From NCBI GenBank assembly GCA_944470555.2, contig OX104134.1:50831890-50895889 (forward strand): 64,000 bases of DNA. The letters run 5' to 3'. The notes below the pieces were generated by a model that was given only the letters and a program-made list of their open reading frames with translations, was not told the origin of the DNA and searched no databases. This DNA is from Heterobilharzia americana (Eukaryota; Platyhelminthes; Trematoda; Strigeidida; Schistosomatidae). Numbering within the stretch: the first letter of the stretch is position 1; each line of letters begins with the position of its first letter. Both the position numbers and the translations under genes were made by a program. This document shows, piece after piece, positions 11,291 through 23,169 of the stretch.

Positions 11291-13860
11291 TGTGTATTAT
11301 TCTCCTGACTGACTGAAAAAAACATGGGACGTCGCATACAAGTCCACCGGCTCAAGTTGCCACACTTCACAGTAGTACACAAAAACAGGTGAATAGAAAC
11401 GATAACGTAGTATGAGAGAATAAGGAACCTTAGAATAAAGGTTGGTGTAAATATTCAAAATGTCAGTGAGTGAATACATCCGCGTCACCGTGACCAATTT
11501 TCAGCCGTCACCAAGAGTTCTCATCCACTGATTTATTTCGTCTCGGGAACCCCAACCAGGTAGTCTACATCTCCCATCACGACTAAGATAAGCAAACAGG
11601 ACCTTCATGGACTGATGCCACGTGTTGATCTGGCCACCCCTGAACCTTCGTACAACCTAATCCAACGTCCCGTAGCATGGCACATCTAGGTAGACGGTGA
11701 CTTGGTATGCACAACATGCCCAAGCCACCTCGGTCGACTAAGGTTCACAACCTCATCAATCGACTTACCTGTGTTGCCTAGTGCCTTTCACCTGACCTTA
11801 ACATTGCTCACACGCTGATTTCACTAAATGTGAGCAATGGTAAAAAGACGTGTGATCAAAACCCTGCAACCGCTTCGTGTCCTCCACTATTTTTAACGAC
11901 CATGTTTCACAGCTGTATAACAGGATGGAGCGGAATGCAATGCAGTATACTGGTCCTTTGATAGTTGGATGTTTTGCGAGTCGGTGCCACAGGTGATGCA
12001 AGTTTTCAAAATGTCAAACGGGGTGAGAACTGAGATTTCGTCAGCAACCTATCCGTTCGGTCTGATACAAATTCCCAAGTGAAGTTGTCGACACATTCCA
12101 CCATTTCACTCCCTATTATTATTAGGCTGGGAGTACTTACAACAGACCAGTCTTAGAGCATCGTTTTACATTTTACAAGAGGGAGATTCATACCAAACAC
12201 CCTCAAATTTCTGCTCAGTACGTTCAGAAGACCCCGTATTTTGTCAGCGTCTTCACCTAGCAGGATGTTATCGTCTGCATACTCGGAGTCAGCCAGATGA
12301 CTTAAGTGAGTATGTGAATCTCTGTGAAATCAGACGTACGTGAAGCTATGCCCGTTAGTACATCGATGCCGAAGTAAAATAGGAACGGTGACTTTGGGTG
12401 ACCCCTGGTGGACACCACAAGTTGTCTTCAATTCAGATGACAACTCTCTCTAAGCCACTACACGGCTGCATGACTTCAAGTAGATGGCTTTGATCAGGCC
12501 TTATATACCCGCTTGGTACTCCTTTGACATTTACACATTGCCACAACACCTTACAGTCGACACAGTCAAATGCCACCTTCAGGTCAAGAAATATACCGTT
12601 AGCCGGTAGGTATGCCCGTGTTCCAGGACCTGTCGTAGGGTGAGAATCTGATCGATGCACCCTCGTCCAGGTCTGAAACCTGCTTGGCTTTCTCGACCTC
12701 CAGTTACGTGTCGGATAACTATAGACCCTAGGATTTTGGACATAATATTAGTCACACTAATCCCCATATCGTCGTCACAGGAGGACTTCTCTTCCATCTT
12801 ATAGACTGAGATGACCAACGAAGTACACACCATAAACTACTTAGTACCTCTGACACTCTAGACAGCAATTTTCTACCTCCATTCTTGAAAATTTCTGGTA
12901 GCAAACTGTCAGGTCCCACTGGTTTGCATCGTTTCAGGTTCGATACAGCTTTCTCAAATTCAAGGAGAGTCGGAGGACCGACATCTACGTCTCATTCATG
13001 TTTGGACTGGTTGGATGTTGGACAACGGAAGCGTTGGTGAAGGCCAGTTGAACTGTGCCTGAAAGTGTTCTGCCCAAAGCTTCAGCCGCCCGTCGTGGGA
13101 GGTTATCAGTGTTCCATCCACTTTGGTGATGGTTTCTCTTACCATTATCTTGTTGTCAATAGCCCTATTGCGACCAGAAAGACACAGACATGCACGAGCC
13201 CGTGCTGTCACATGATCGGGGTTCGAACCCTTAGTCTAGAAAGAGCTGCAAGCCTCCACCGATGGTTTAGGTCAGTGAGGTCTATCTGTGTCCATCGTTG
13301 CTTTGAAGTCAGATGACGCCATGTGTGACAGTGTCTCTCTTTGTGCTAAACTTAGTGCTGGCCAGAAAGAAAGTGATTACCGAAGTAAAATTGCAACAGG
13401 CGGTCATCGTTTTCTGTTCTTTGATATGGGATTCCGTAAATACCCTGAGGATGGCTTTCCGATTGGCTCAGCTTCCCTATTTGAGCATTAAAGTCACCTG
13501 TCATTATATCTAAAACTGATCGTTGCCAATGGTCGCAAAATGAATGTTTAGGGAAGGTGTAAGAGGCCTCATATTAGCATCGGAGGGTGAAGACAACGGA
13601 GGAGACAGAGCTCCGGGGGATAGGTTTTGTTCACTCGTGTTTTGAATGCTGCCGACAGGGTGCAGGTGGTTGACATTTCCTAGCTCCCCACACCATGGAA
13701 GGCTATTTCCTCCCAGGACATCTGAAAGAGAGAAACGATTTGAGTAGCCCCAGAGCCTATAGGATATCTGGTTGAGGTCTGTGACACACAACCCTTTGTG
13801 GGTTGTTGATTTGTGCTTTGGTTGTTCTGACGCCATCTGAGAAGAACCTGTACCACCGGC
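11291..13860 (-). mobile_element. CR1/SR1-like non-LTR fragment, copy B (inverted partner of 1533-3857)
   Basis: This is the reverse complement of copy A over 11480-13803. Peptides of copy A at 2124-2339, 2502-2756 and 2675-2902 recur unchanged at 12996-13211, 12579-12833 and 12433-12660, and mirror coordinates sum to 15335 throughout. Unlike copy A, it continues 5' into further leader sequence (ASEQPKHKSTTHKG, to about 13860). Its 3' UTR below 11480 resembles that of copy A only loosely. Confidence 0.85.
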
Positions 13861-14039
13861 ACAGGAAGAACATGGGGCAGAGTGGATTGTGTAAATTTTT
13901 AGCCTACCTTGTTTATGCTGCTCTTCCCATAGGGAAAGCAGGGTTCATGTGATATTGCTGCTCACTCATGGAAACATTACTGCGCCACACTCCTGCCTAA
14001 GGAGTAGTAAAATTTTACCCTTATAGCGTGGCACTTAAA

Positions 14040-14210
14040 TTCATGGTGGCAACTCTTTTTTGTTTTACCACTATCCAGTAGACGTTTCTAGTATGGTAGG
14101 ACCTCGAGGCAACAAGTGTTCAAGCTAGTGAGCTCTTTGGTTCATTGTGATATTCAAGGTCGATCACGACGTCAAGGTAGCGGCATTTACTGCTTTGGCG
14201 TGGAAGTGGA
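14040..14210 (+). repeat. dispersed leader-like repeat, copy 2 (short)
   Basis: TTTTACCACTATCCAGTAGA, AGGACCTCGAGGCAACAAGT and CACGACGTCAAGGTAGCGGC align in order with the repeats at 19840-19970 (+) and 7980-8120 (-). Only the central part is present. Confidence 0.6.
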
Positions 14211-15420
14211 CTAGATATATTGAATAGTCACTGGATAGGTACTCATGTGTTGTTGTGTGGCAGTATGTGCTAACCCATTTTGAAATGTGCCCACAAAACT
14301 AGGAAGGTTTTTCCAGCACACCTGGTTTACAGTTTTCTCTACTCATCACCTGTAGTAAACTCAGTTTGTTCCCTCGAACGGATCATTCAATTTTTAGACA
14401 TTGTACATTGTTGAGATGTTTGTCTGCATCAAGAATGGTTGAGAACTTTCCACACTCTTTCTTCAACCGTTGCGCACTTCGCGCTTCTTTTGGTTTTCGG
14501 TTTGCTCATCAAGCTGCTCTTGAAATACATCGCATTATTCATGTTTTGGTCTTTTCAATACGCGTCGTTGTTAATCGAATTACTAGCAACGGCAATTGAA
14601 CCTATTGTATACACCAATGGGACGCATTCTCTCCCTTTCCGGATCCATTAGAACCGATAGTTTCCCTAACGCACCAAAGCAAATAGAGTGCACTGCAATA
14701 ATGGTCCTAGCTCAGTGACGACATCACGAAGAGGTAGGCAGGATCCAGTCACCACAAGGGTTTCATTTAGATTATATTGCTTACCCTACAGCGATTCATC
14801 TAAGATATATTTCAAAAGTTATCGTGAGAGACCATCATATATCTAAGAACATGAATAAAAGAAGGCATTGGCTTAGCTTATAGAAGCGCAGTAAGATTGA
14901 ATTGATAATGTGATGAGAAGACGTAGATTATCAGAAAAATGCTATATATTTGCAATATACATTTCGAACAATCTGAACACATTGACTTGTTAAGGCCTTT
15001 TACATCCAAATGCATAAGAGAGACTAATTGTTTCAAATTGATAATGGTTGAAACTGAAAAACAGCACACAGGCTGAAAGTCAGCGAGAAATACTTCCCAA
15101 TGTTTGAAGGTTACGTATCAGGACATGGCAGAAGTACTTCAGCGGAGAGACTTCTCAGCGATCAAATCCTAGAAGCTGTGCAGTTGCAAATCCATACAAT
15201 AAAAATAAAATAGGATTTACTACTCGTAGAAAGGGTCAATATGTGCTCTGTATTCTTCAGACAGACACAATCAATGTACAACCTCACTCCCATGTGGTTA
15301 GATTTACCATACTTTACAGAAGTACGTCAAGAACAAGTGTGTAGAAATGTTACCAAAGTAGAATAGAGTTTATAAGGGAAAGAAGAATCTGAAGAAAGGT
15401 TACTGAAAATGTTTTAAGGC
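14211..15420. other. no gene seen
   Basis: It contains only short overlapping ORFs (14366-14651) without recognisable motifs. No exon or element could be supported. Confidence 0.4.
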
Positions 15421-16220
15421 GTCGAAGAGTGAATATATCTTCTCACCCGGTCCTTCATCACCTTACATCCCACGTCGATGTAGTCGCTAGCTCAACATGC
15501 GCAACTGATGTATAAGCCGCCTCAGCCAGCCAAGGTTCACAACCTCACCGACTGACTTGCCTAGTATCTATTTCCTGACCTCAACATTACTCACGCGCTG
15601 ATTCCACCATACATGAGCAATGCTGTGAAGATATCTATGGTGAGAAAGCCTTTGATCACTTCACATCTATTTCCGACAGCCATACCGTAGGACGGGGGAG
15701 ATTGCAGCGCGGTATTCTCGTCCTTTAATTGGCATTCAGAAATCTCGTCGGCACCAGAAGTGGCATAAACTGTCAAATATCAAACGGGCCATTTGTACTT
15801 GAGTTGAGACGTCAGCCTCCAACCCATTTTGTCTACGGCGACCTTAGGTATGAGAAGTGGTCAACGCAATCAACCACTTCACTCTCTATCCCTAATCTGC
15901 GAGTAACTGCAGACTAGCCTTGAAATATCTTATATTTGACAGGTGAGGGGAGTCGATTGCCACCTTTAGATTAGGAAATATGTCAACAGTCGGCGATGAT
16001 TAGTGTGTTTATTTGCAGAATCTGTCGATGGGTCAGGATTTGATTGATGTACCGTCATCCAGATCTGAAGCCTGCCTAGTTCCCTCGAATGTGTAGCTTT
16101 TTTACTCCTGTTAGCTGTCACAAATATAAATCTTAGGATCTTGGACACGGTATTGGCCGAAATGATCGACCTGTGGCTGTCACAAGAAGACCTGTCGAAC
16201 CCGCGTCATAACCATCATCA
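15420..16220 (-). mobile_element. CR1-like fragment, heavily decayed
   Basis: The minus strand retains an RT trace (MSKILRFIFV, corresponding to the SKILG-II-R region, then QIWMTVHQSNPDPS) near 16148-15966 and thumb/C-terminal traces near 15780-15500 (the complement of CGCCTCAGCC/AAGGTTCACAACCTC blocks). The intervening RT core is deleted. Confidence 0.55.
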
Positions 16221-16229
16221 ATATCAACG

Positions 16230-19200
16230 CTGGACCAAGCATTGCTTGCAACGGTCTAGGTTGTCACACTTCATATCCACATACCAAGTAGTAAAGCAGT
16301 AAGGTGAAGGATGAGGAAAGAAAGGAGAATCGATCGAAAATAGTAAAAAAGAGGAAGAAGGAATAAGAAAATGTTGAATTCAGTGTGATGACCAAGATGA
16401 AAATAACGTGTAGATACATCTGCACCACTGACATCGATTCTAAGCTACTTCACATAGAATCTCCAACCACTGGTTTTTGTAGTCATATGGACGCTAACCG
16501 GGAAGTCTGCATCTCCCAATAAGGCTCAAATTAACAATCAAGTGCTTCATGCACTGACACCATTTCTTAGCCTGGTCACCCTGAAGCTTCTTCCAGCCTG
16601 AACCTACTTCAGGTAACATCGCGCGACGAAGCAGACAGTGGCTATACATGCCCAATACATATCCCAGCCATCTCAGTCGATGAAGGTTCATGACCTCATC
16701 AAGTGACTTCCCTCCTCCTCAAAACTCTACCCTTCTGCATTACTGACATGGTGACACCACGAAACACGGTATATGCTACGAGGGCAACCGTGGTCAAACA
16801 CCAGAAGCCTTCTTATATCCTCTACCTTTAATGACCATGTTTAATAGCTAGGCAGTAGGACAGAGCGAACTGCAGCACAGTACATTCGACCCTTAATAGA
16901 TAATTGGATATCACGGTGGCTCGACAGATAGCATGAGTTAACGAAAGCCTGCCGAGCTTTTTGTACCGGTGCAGAGGTTTTCTCAGTCACTGACCCGACT
17001 TCACAGGTAAGTGAAGTGTTCAACGCACCCAACCAATTCACTCCTTATTGTCATCCAGAGGACCGCTGAACATCAGTTCTGGAGAAACAGTTTGTATTTA
17101 GGTGGCGAGAAATGCATCCCAACCATCCTCCAATTGCGAATCAAGGTGTCCAGAAGTCTTTATCTTCTCAGGGTCGTCACCTAATATGACTATGTCGTCT
17201 GCATACTCTAGATATGCCAAGGATTCTCCTGCCTTTAGATCGATTCCTGGATGGCCAGATGACAAGAGGGACACCTCCATAAAAGTGCCTATGGTAAGGA
17301 ATGGAGAGCGTGGACATTTTTGATAGGCACCACTTGATGTTTACAGGTCACACAATAACTCACATTGGGCTACAACATGCCCACAGGTGTTCGAGTAAAT
17401 AGCCTTCAACAGAGTGATGTAGTTATTCGGAACCCCTTTAAGTCAGAGACGCTGTCATAAGAATTCCTGGTCGGCAGAATCGAAAGCCTTCTTCAGGTCG
17501 GGAAATGCAGCTGGTGTCGGGCGTCGAGAAGTGTGCCTGTGTTCCAGAACTTGGCGGAGTGTGAATATCTGGCCGATAAACCACGGTCAAGTCTGAAGCC
17601 CACCTGACTTTCTTACGTTTACTGTCCCCGAGTCCCACTCACACATCCGGTGATTATATAACCTAGAATCCTAGGAATTATTTCCATCAGGTTGATTTCT
17701 CTGTGGTTATCACAGGGGGACTTCTCTCATTTCTTGAAGAGTGGGGTAATCGGTGATCGAAACCAGACAGAAGGGATCATGTCTGACTCGCATACACTAG
17801 TTAACATTTCAGTTAACTTGACTAAAAATCCTTGATCACCGTCCTTAAATACTTGTGGGACTAGTCTTCCTAGTCCTGCTGCTTCTTCTTTCTTTTTGAC
17901 TTCTGCATATGTTAGGGGTCCTATCTGGACTTTCTATTCAGGATGCAACTTGATAGCGAGCAACGGAATAGTAGCTGGAGGATGTTTGAACTGTTTCTGG
18001 GAGCTTTTCGCGCATCGTTACAATTGTCTCTCCTGTGGGTAAGTCACAGACTCATCTTTCTCCGCTACAGTCTCGAGACCCGCTGGTCTTTTTGCTGTAG
18101 TTTCCTTGATAAATCTAAATAACTGTCTACTACTACCTAGCCCCAATCGCTGACTTTTACGTGTGTTTGGCTTTCACTGTCCACCACAGTTCGTGATCAT
18201 TACGTAGATTTTTTAGCAGTTTACATTTGAGTTAGGTTCGTCCATCACTATACCGGCAGACTACAGGGATGCATTGGTGTGCATCGATCAATTCAGAAGA
18301 CGCTTCTTAGATTAACCACTCTCTGAAAGTCGGTTGTGGTCTTCATTGCTATTTTTAAAGTAGACTGGAGAAGGCGCCAGGCTTCTTCCGGATGATAGGT
18401 GTTTTTCTGTTCCGATAACTGTCTGTCCAGTTACTAGTTGAAGGTAGCCCCAATATTCTCATTGTCGAATTCATAGTGTCGTTATTACCGTAGTTTCTCT
18501 ACGTCTGTTCAGACGCAGACATACAAGTACTAAAACCAACACTCGGTCTCTGTCTTAACATTATCGAGGAGGAGCTACTCCAGCGATAAGTGGTAGCAAA
18601 ATAATCTGTTTGTGTCCACCGTTGAGTTAAGGTGGGTGGGAGCAACGTCAGACGATGTTTGTGTTCATGTCTGGAGTTCGTGCTGGCCAGAAATAAATGG
18701 TCGTCTGAGCACAGTTGTTGCAGACAATTGCCGTTACCTGGGATTCCGAAAGTACCACTCATATGCATTTCCGTCCGAATTAGCCTAACCACTTGTGCAC
18801 TGAAATCACCTGCTACAACTACCACGTTTGAACGGTTGAATTTCAGTAGCAGGCTAGAGAATTTTTAGTAGGACTGATCTTTCACTTCATTTGGTCTGCA
18901 GACTTTGGGTGCATGAGGAAAGATTACAGAGAGATAACGGTGCGTTTCACTACTGTTTTTATTCCTCCTTATTGTACCGTCCTGTTGAACAGCACATAGG
19001 CAACTGTCAACTGGGATTTAATCATGCAGTGAACTTTCCGCCTTAGCACTTAATGCTATGTCTACATCTGCAAAACCGTGAGAACTAGCCATCAAATCTC
19101 CAGGATCTCGAAAGGTTAATTTTATGGGCTCACCATATTGTACTGGTGACATTAAGTGAATAGTCGCACCTGGTTCCTGTATGGGTGTATCACAAGTACA

Positions 19201-19490
19201 GCACACATCCATGGCCCGATTTGGTAGATTTTTGGATAGTGAAGCTTGGCCGATTTGACGGAGTTTGCGGAAGTTGAAAGCATTGATGCGCAATTTGGAG
19301 TTCGGTTTCAGGAGATGCTGTTCTGTGAGGGCTGGTAGGAAGTGGAGATGATGTAGAAGTATCGACCGAGAAATATGAAGGAAGATTTGAAGATAAGGAC
19401 GTTTAAGTTGAGTTGTGATCTGAGAGAACGTGGGTACTGACACAGTTGTGAGGGCGCTTCACACTTCTCTGCTGCTTACACCGCGCAAGG
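16230..19490 (-). mobile_element. CR1/SR1-like element, nearly full-length but broken
   Basis: In minus-strand order: N-terminal endonuclease (FRKLRQIGQASLSKNLPNRA, DVCCTCDTPIQ, PGDLMASSHGFADVDIALSA) at 19443-19018; endonuclease core (MVVVAGDFSAQVVRL, HRLTLLPPTLTQRWTQTDY) at 18825-18499; pre-RT and RT debris at 18100-17440; MEVSLLSSGHPGIDLKAGES with LEYADDIVILGDDPEKI at 17280-17098; thumb (DIQLSIKGRMYCAAVRSVLL) at 17041-16841; C-terminus (MNLHRLRWLGYVLGM, RRAMLPEVGSGWKKL) at 16691-16494; 3' UTR to about 16230. Many frameshifts separate these blocks. The YADD catalytic box survives. Confidence 0.8.
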
Positions 19491-19639
19491 CTATGTCTTC
19501 TTGAGGGGAGTTAGTGCGTGGTCGCAGACCCATCTGTTTGAAGCTGGTCACACATTGCCTTTTCGCAAGTCTGAGATTTTGGCTTTTTGCTTCCGAATCT
19601 GACTATGAATCCTTATCTCAGGATCTACATGCCGCAGGG

Positions 19640-20130
19640 TGATAGGGGTGTGCTATTTTCGAGGCCGACATTTTCTACCCCATCTTTTCTTAGGCAAGGC
19701 AGCATCAGCATGGTACTGGCGTTCATTCAAGGGAAACACTTTACTGCTGTCACACCCCCATCCAGCCGGTAGTACGACTTCACCCTCTGATCCCCATCAT
19801 AGCGTAGTAATATACATTGTAATGGTAATTGCTTTTTGTCTTACCACTATCCAACAGACGTCTCCGGTATTGCAGGACCTCGAGGCAACAAGTATTCCAG
19901 CTAGTATAGCTCGTTGGATCATTTTGCTATGCGAAGGCGACCACCACCTTCAGGTAGCAGCTGTCGGCCAGAAACCCGTACCGCCCGGTGTTACAGTCAG
20001 GGGTGTGACCACTGAGCCATTCGGACCGCGAGTGACTTTCTGTAAGATTAGGTGCTTTAATTGGTAACTGGAAACAACCACGAAACCTAGGTCTAGATCT
20101 TTCTGTTGGTTGTCTCCAGTCATGTAACGT
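19640..20130 (+). repeat. dispersed leader-like repeat, copy 3 (longest)
   Basis: It has the ordered blocks GGCAGCATCAGCATGGTACT, CATTCAAGGGAAACACTTTA, TCACACCCCCATCCAGCCGG, AGGACCTCGAGGCAACAAGT and ACCTTCAGGTAGCAGCTGTC. Near 20000-20040 a reversed tRNA-like A-box segment (CCACTGAGCCATTCGG) follows, and then ACGAAACCTAGGTC at 20081, which also occurs in the hammerhead SINE at 54080. This suggests a composite with SINE pieces. Confidence 0.55.
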
Positions 20131-21281
20131 TAATCGAAGCGCACGGTGATGCGTGTCAATTTTGTTGTAGTTTACTTTTTTGTCCTACATTTGCAGTAAG
20201 CAAGTCATCAATATATGAGTTATCAGATGGTTTTTTGCTGTTGAAATAGTTCTGCATATCGTCACTGTTATCATTTTCATATCTTACAGTTTTCTCTTCT
20301 AAATCTTCGAGTCCCTGTCATATATTTTCAGGTTGCATCTTTTTTGATACTCTGTTGCACTAAGTCTTGCACACTTCATTAGCAACAAAACCATACACAA
20401 AAGTTGATTAATTCAAGTGGCTACACTTTTTAACAGCATATAGCAAGAAAATTCCTGAAGGCGAAAAATTCGGATGAAAGAGAAGGACATGAGTAGTAGG
20501 TGAACGGATAAGTAGTAAATATCACGTTTGAAATTTCTAGAATATGCTGAATGCACAAATCTATGCCAATATGATATACTTCAAAGCTAATCCTAGAATT
20601 ACTTAATGTAGTCGTCCGCAGAGTTTGATCGTAGCTATCACCAACTGTATTGATTCGTAAATCTGACATGATTTTACCTGCACCCTAGTATATTTACCAT
20701 ACCATGATGGTATAAAGCAGATTTTGTTGTTCAGACAAAGATATCAAGTCACTAATCATTGGTTACAATCGTGTAGTGTAGGCCTACTGCTGGTTGTGGC
20801 CCATAAGACAATTAGAATGTATTGACAAAGATTCTAAGTGAAATAACTCAAAATTGATGGATTCTTGTATGCCTTACCTTTACATAAACCTTTGTATCAT
20901 ATCGTCAGCTGACTTATCTCTATCCCATTTTGTTCGATAGCGTTTCAAGACGGGCCATATAATTATTTTCACTTCCTTAACTTCATTGTTGATGTGTTAC
21001 TTTGCAGAGTGGCAACTTTGATTGATATACCAGGTCTTAGGCTGCTTATGAATACCTGAACTCGATAGTGAGTACTTCTATAAAATGGCTTGTTGAATGA
21101 CTTAGTACATCAACTAGCCACTAATTTTTGAGGCAAAAGTAGACATTTATACTCATATATTCTATACAGAATGTATTATAACATAAATTTGTTCATATTC
21201 TCTTCCTTTCGTCTTTAAATATAACTTCTGAAGAGCATACATAGTAGCAATATGTGGTCATCTCACGTACTTCTCTCTTTT
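20131..21281. other. no gene seen
   Basis: AT-rich DNA with no supported ORF, repeat or splice structure. It is the 3' flank of the 331-codon ORF on the minus strand. Confidence 0.4.
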
Positions 21282-22277
21282 TCATTTCACACATTGTTTT
21301 GTGAAGAAATTTCGCATTTCTTTCAATGTTTTGCTTACACTTTCAGATTGTTTGAATTTATGTGTTGTTTTCAGTTGACCAGCTACATCTTTAATACCTT
21401 GATGTAGCATACACAATGGTCGACTTACCAATGTCTCATACATTGTTTTCAATGTATCCATATATATCCCGTAGTTTACTGTTGTTGTTGTTGTTTCTTT
21501 TGGTATAATCTGCTGATGAACAGACGTCTTTATGTACTGTTTGTTCTCAATGTCATCAGCAATATTATTCGATTTCTTTAAGGGTTCATGACTATCAGCT
21601 TCTTTTCCAGGGGCATTTGTTAAATTTTCATTATGAAATCTTTTAGGATCGCTAATTAATTGACGTGCCGTAAATTCCGTATTTACGCACCTCCATCTTT
21701 CTGCCCATTGAATAAATGCACTTTTTTCATCGTCCTTTCTTTGACTTTCATCACCATATGCGGTTTCACGTCTTATTGAAATGTCATCACATGACCTTGG
21801 GCACAGTGAACTTGTAAATTGTCTTAGAATAGCATTTTTCCTTTGTTGTGATTCTCCACCGAGTGATTCATACTTTTCAGCCTTATTACTTCGTTTTTGT
21901 AGATTTTGTAATAAGAAACACTGAGGTGTATCTGTTTTTGAGGTTGATAAATACCTTTGTTCTTCAGTTATGCATAAATAAAGGCATGACTTTTTCCACA
22001 TTTCTACGCTGGATTCCAGACTGTTAGTAAATTGGGTGTGATCCCACAGTGTATGTGGTTCAAGTGTCTCAGATAGTACAGTTAACCAGTCGGTTAGGTT
22101 ATTTGTCGATTTTCGTGACGTTTGTGTGACATGAGCTAAGCCATTTTCTGAAACTTGTATATTACCTAGAGTGGGATAACCTAAGTATGTTAGTTCGGTG
22201 ACATTTTTATGCATCTTCTTTCTTGTTGTTGTTGGTGTGCGAGATGACTTACTAGTTGATCTAGCAACTGATAACAT
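21282..22277 (-). CDS. uncharacterised 331-codon ORF, possible host gene
   Basis: This is the longest ORF in the window not explained by a mobile element. It starts at the first ATG after an in-frame stop and is hydrophilic and rich in Lys, Thr, Ser and Gln. I recognise no domain. Near its N-terminus are a basic run (TTTRKKMHKN) and a Tyr/Leu-rich stretch (ELTYLGYPTLG). A second frame (ATG at 22393) overlaps the start and reaches a good donor (complement of 22246-22252, GTAAGTC). Removing 38 bases to an AAGAAAG-type acceptor would fuse that frame in phase to this ORF at its MHKN, giving an alternative N-terminus. The acceptor lacks a pyrimidine tract, so this is speculative. No clear polyA signal follows. 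It could also be a chance or element-derived ORF. Confidence 0.45.
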   Translation of the reverse strand: MLSVARSTSKSSRTPTTTRKKMHKNVTELTYLGYPTLGNIQVSENGLAHVTQTSRKSTNNLTDWLTVLSETLEPHTLWDHTQFTNSLESSVEMWKKSCLYLCITEEQRYLSTSKTDTPQCFLLQNLQKRSNKAEKYESLGGESQQRKNAILRQFTSSLCPRSCDDISIRRETAYGDESQRKDDEKSAFIQWAERWRCVNTEFTARQLISDPKRFHNENLTNAPGKEADSHEPLKKSNNIADDIENKQYIKTSVHQQIIPKETTTTTVNYGIYMDTLKTMYETLVSRPLCMLHQGIKDVAGQLKTTHKFKQSESVSKTLKEMRNFFTKQCVK

Positions 22278-22569
22278 AACGCGCTTGTCTCATAAATACA
22301 TAATGGCTGATTCAGTGAAAACTTTGCTAAAATTTTTGCTAGGCTTATTGGATTTGTTACGATATTATTTGCCTTGGCAACATTACAAAACATACAGTTT
22401 CACTGCATTGAGTTAATAATCAAGAGCTAGATGAGTGTACATTCACATAGAATTATGTTCATTATTTTTTCAAAAATGGATCGATAAAATTTATTGATCA
22501 GTTAAACTAGGCGAACTAGTGAAGATGAAGATAATACATAAAGTGCTTTTTTAGTTATATGTTAATATT

Positions 22570-22735
22570 GGATAATGGCCAGCAGTAGAATCCAGGACGC
22601 GTGTTTCGTCCTGTTTTGGGTGTCATTAGCCGGATATACCTGCATTCCAGTGAGCGGTATTGTTCCCACTAATCAACCTAAACGCCAGAGCGTTATCCAA
22701 TCAGCTATTGAGTCTTTACCCACCGCTGGTATAAA
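22570..22735 (-). mobile_element. Sm-alpha-type hammerhead SINE, degenerate
   Basis: Read on the minus strand: a tRNA-like head (complement of AACGCCAGAGCGTTATCCAA), then a hammerhead domain with CTAATGAC for CTGANGAG, an imperfect helix II around CCCAAAACAGG, intact GAAA, stem III ACACGCGT and the cleavage-side stem CTGGATTCTACTGCT. The G5A change in the core should abolish catalysis. Confidence 0.7.
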
Positions 22736-22972
22736 ATTGAAACACAGGCAGTATCGAGGCATCCGTGAAGGAGTCCATATACCAATAAAAACGGATCAAT
22801 TCGATCTAATCAATGACGGAATAATAGAAGTAACAATGTTGTTTTGTTTTCTTATGCCTACGTGATTCAGAAAGTGACCTAGTAAGCATTCAATATATTT
22901 TTCAAGGTTCTTGGGTTATAAGTAATCTTTGGAACATCAGTGTGACTTTATACAATAAATATTATCATCACC

Positions 22973-23167
22973 AGGTGTTTAATTCGGGATTTAAATGATA
23001 TATCAAATTTCATCATTCGTCAAAATGACCATATTGGAGTTGAAACTAGTCGTTTTAATTATGTGTTGGGTGTAGTTGGAATCACGGAGACGGTTGATAC
23101 TTACTGGTTGTTCACACCAGGAAAGTTACATAAATTCTCGAGTTATTTAAATGAGAATGTCGATTAA
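22973..23167 (+). CDS. possible coding exon, unrecognised product
   Basis: After ATCATCACCAG the frame is open for about 64 codons to TAA: LIRDLNDISNFIIRQNDHIG, then VETSRFNYVLGVVGITETVD, then TYWLFTPGKLHKF. It has no ATG near the start, which fits an internal or terminal exon. The residue pattern looks protein-like with a short hydrophobic centre. I do not recognise it, and no polyA signal or partner exon was found. It may be chance or an unknown repeat. Confidence 0.3.
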   Translation, partial: RCLIRDLNDISNFIIRQNDHIGVETSRFNYVLGVVGITETVDTYWLFTPGKLHKFSSYLNENVD

Positions 23168-23169
23168 CT

